Shown here: positions 5,251 through 6,266 of the stretch, in pieces
How the letters are laid out: each line of letters starts with the position of its first letter
Position numbering within the stretch: the first letter of the stretch is position 1
Source: Desulfobulbaceae bacterium
GTDB taxonomy: Bacteria; Desulfobacterota; Desulfobulbia; Desulfobulbales; Desulfobulbaceae
Assembly (NCBI GenBank): GCA_007121995.1
Contig: SKJK01000075.1
Location: forward strand, 1-6,266
Direction of reading: 5' to 3'
Length of the DNA: 6,266 nucleotides
The notes under the pieces: model-generated
What the model was told of the DNA's origin: nothing
Seen by the model: only the letters and a program-made list of their open reading frames with translations
The model's database searches: none
Program-made: the position numbers and the translations under genes

Positions 5251-6266
5251 TTAAATATTTCGTCCTTGTACAGGGGCAACGTATAATTCTCCCAGGAGAG
5301 GATTGACAGTATGATATGGATCGATATCCTCTTTTCGTTCATGAATTTGCATGTAGCGTTTGACGGTGCCGAGCAATCGTTCCGTGTTCAGGTCGTCAAC
5401 GCTTGAAACTCCCGGCGTGCTGGGATATGCCTGGAGAAATTCAAGTAAGCTGGCTAAGACACCGACAGCAACCATGAACAATGTGGCGTTTGTGCCGATT
5501 ACATCCTTATGGAAGACTTGACACCAGCAGCCCACTCGATGGTCTGTGTAGTTCAGCCATACGCCGATTGTGTCAGAGCCCAGCAAAGGGGTACCAATGT
5601 TGTCTAGCAGAGTAAGCTCCGACTCTTGCACGGTACCGTTTTCTGCGTAGATGGTGCGCAATCTCTGCAATGACAGAGGGTGCACAGCATACACGAATTT
5701 GCCGGGGATACCGAAGTATTGGGACAGAGAAATTATCTCATCGTGGGGAACAATCATTCCCAATGGATATTCGTCGAGAGAGAGAATGGGACGCAGAAAC
5801 TGCTCCGTGGATATGGGGTTCACTATTGCAGGTACATCGAGTTCCAGGTATTTTCCACCTTCGCCACAGTATCCCGAGTAATCGATAACGGATTCAGCGA
5901 GAAATTGTCGTTTTGACCAGGTGATAAAGGGTGTGCCGGGATCAACCGCAGGAAAGGCGGAGTCATATTCAAATTCAACATAACTTTGAGGGATTCCGTA
6001 GCGCTTAATGACGTCAAGAACCATATGGTTGATAATCCCGGGATTCATACCTGTGCTGAGCATATGCGCCCCGTTTTTATATGACCTGCCAAACTTTTTA
6101 AGAGTCGGCAGGTAATCGGTCATCGTCGTTGCCTCGGCATTCAGGGAGCAGTTGATGTAGTGCACCCCGTGGAGATCGGCCGCATGAAGGATGGGTTGCG
6201 TAATCTGGTCGGTGAGATCCAGGACAATCACATGTTCATCGCGTCCCACAACCTCCGAGAGTATTA
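5251..6266 (-). CDS. Homospermidine synthase-like enzyme (partial, N-terminus outside window)
   Basis: About 337 C-terminal residues are visible; the frame is open to the right edge, and the GTG at 6247-6249 is probably internal, so the N-terminal Rossmann glycine loop is missing. The order of motifs follows bacterial homospermidine synthase: VLDLTDQ and a strand ending YINCSLNAE, then TGMNPGIINHMV (compare GANPGMVS), TPFITWS with the conserved tryptophan region, GMIVPHDEIISL (compare THNEAIS), a YAVHPLS segment, and a C-terminal helix after GTNATLFMVAVG. Known members use NAD to convert two putrescines, or putrescine plus spermidine, to sym-homospermidine in the cytoplasm. The matches are from memory and distant, so a related saccharopine-dehydrogenase-type enzyme such as a carboxynorspermidine dehydrogenase relative remains possible. 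No polyamine gene is visible beside it. The final codons (GRNI, then TAA at 5251-5253) are followed by 148 nt of AT-rich spacer. Confidence 0.72.
   Translation of the reverse strand, partial: ILSEVVGRDEHVIVLDLTDQITQPILHAADLHGVHYINCSLNAEATTMTDYLPTLKKFGRSYKNGAHMLSTGMNPGIINHMVLDVIKRYGIPQSYVEFEYDSAFPAVDPGTPFITWSKRQFLAESVIDYSGYCGEGGKYLELDVPAIVNPISTEQFLRPILSLDEYPLGMIVPHDEIISLSQYFGIPGKFVYAVHPLSLQRLRTIYAENGTVQESELTLLDNIGTPLLGSDTIGVWLNYTDHRVGCWCQVFHKDVIGTNATLFMVAVGVLASLLEFLQAYPSTPGVSSVDDLNTERLLGTVKRYMQIHERKEDIDPYHTVNPLLGELYVAPVQGRNI

Overview
The window is ordinary bacterial chromosome of moderate GC content, with strong Shine-Dalgarno sequences, sigma70-like promoters and a tRNA whose CCA end is encoded. 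The mix of genes (an MrfA/YprA-like helicase, a fused PheA-TyrA protein, zinc-ribbon proteins and a homospermidine synthase-like enzyme) would suit an anaerobic Desulfobacterota-type organism. That placement is a weak inference, because no marker gene fixes the taxon.

Layout from left to right. (1) Positions 1-1427, minus strand: N-terminal two-thirds or so of a superfamily 2 DEAD/DEAH-type helicase of the YprA/MrfA/Hrq1 group (COG1205), running off the left edge. A perfect TATAAT lies only 14 nt before its start codon, so its mRNA is probably almost leaderless. (2) Positions 1683-3368, plus strand: a 561-residue fusion with a prephenate dehydratase-like domain, an ACT domain and a prephenate/arogenate dehydrogenase domain. 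It combines the phenylalanine and tyrosine branches of aromatic amino acid synthesis. (3) Positions 3369-3620: no confident gene, but a possible short membrane or secreted peptide and a weak promoter. (4) Positions 3621-4277, plus strand: a 218-residue protein with a Cys4 zinc site at each end around a helical middle; function unknown. (5) Positions 4278-4505: nothing recognisable. (6) Positions 4506-4664: a complete tRNA-His unit with promoter, tRNA and strong intrinsic terminator. (7) Positions 4663-4929, minus strand: remnant of a pirin gene holding only its C-terminal third. (8) Positions 4938-5102, minus strand: a 54-residue zinc-ribbon protein with a perfect AGGAGG. (9) Positions 5251-6266, minus strand: most of a homospermidine synthase-like protein whose N-terminus lies beyond the right edge.

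The two minus-strand blocks and the central plus-strand block appear functionally unrelated: DNA repair, aromatic amino acid synthesis, translation and polyamine metabolism. I see no defence system, mobile element, CRISPR array or toxin-antitoxin pair. The points most worth a second look are the domain order and altered active-site residues of the PheA-TyrA fusion, the unassigned double zinc-ribbon protein, and the deletion scar that left the pirin fragment beside the tRNA terminator.
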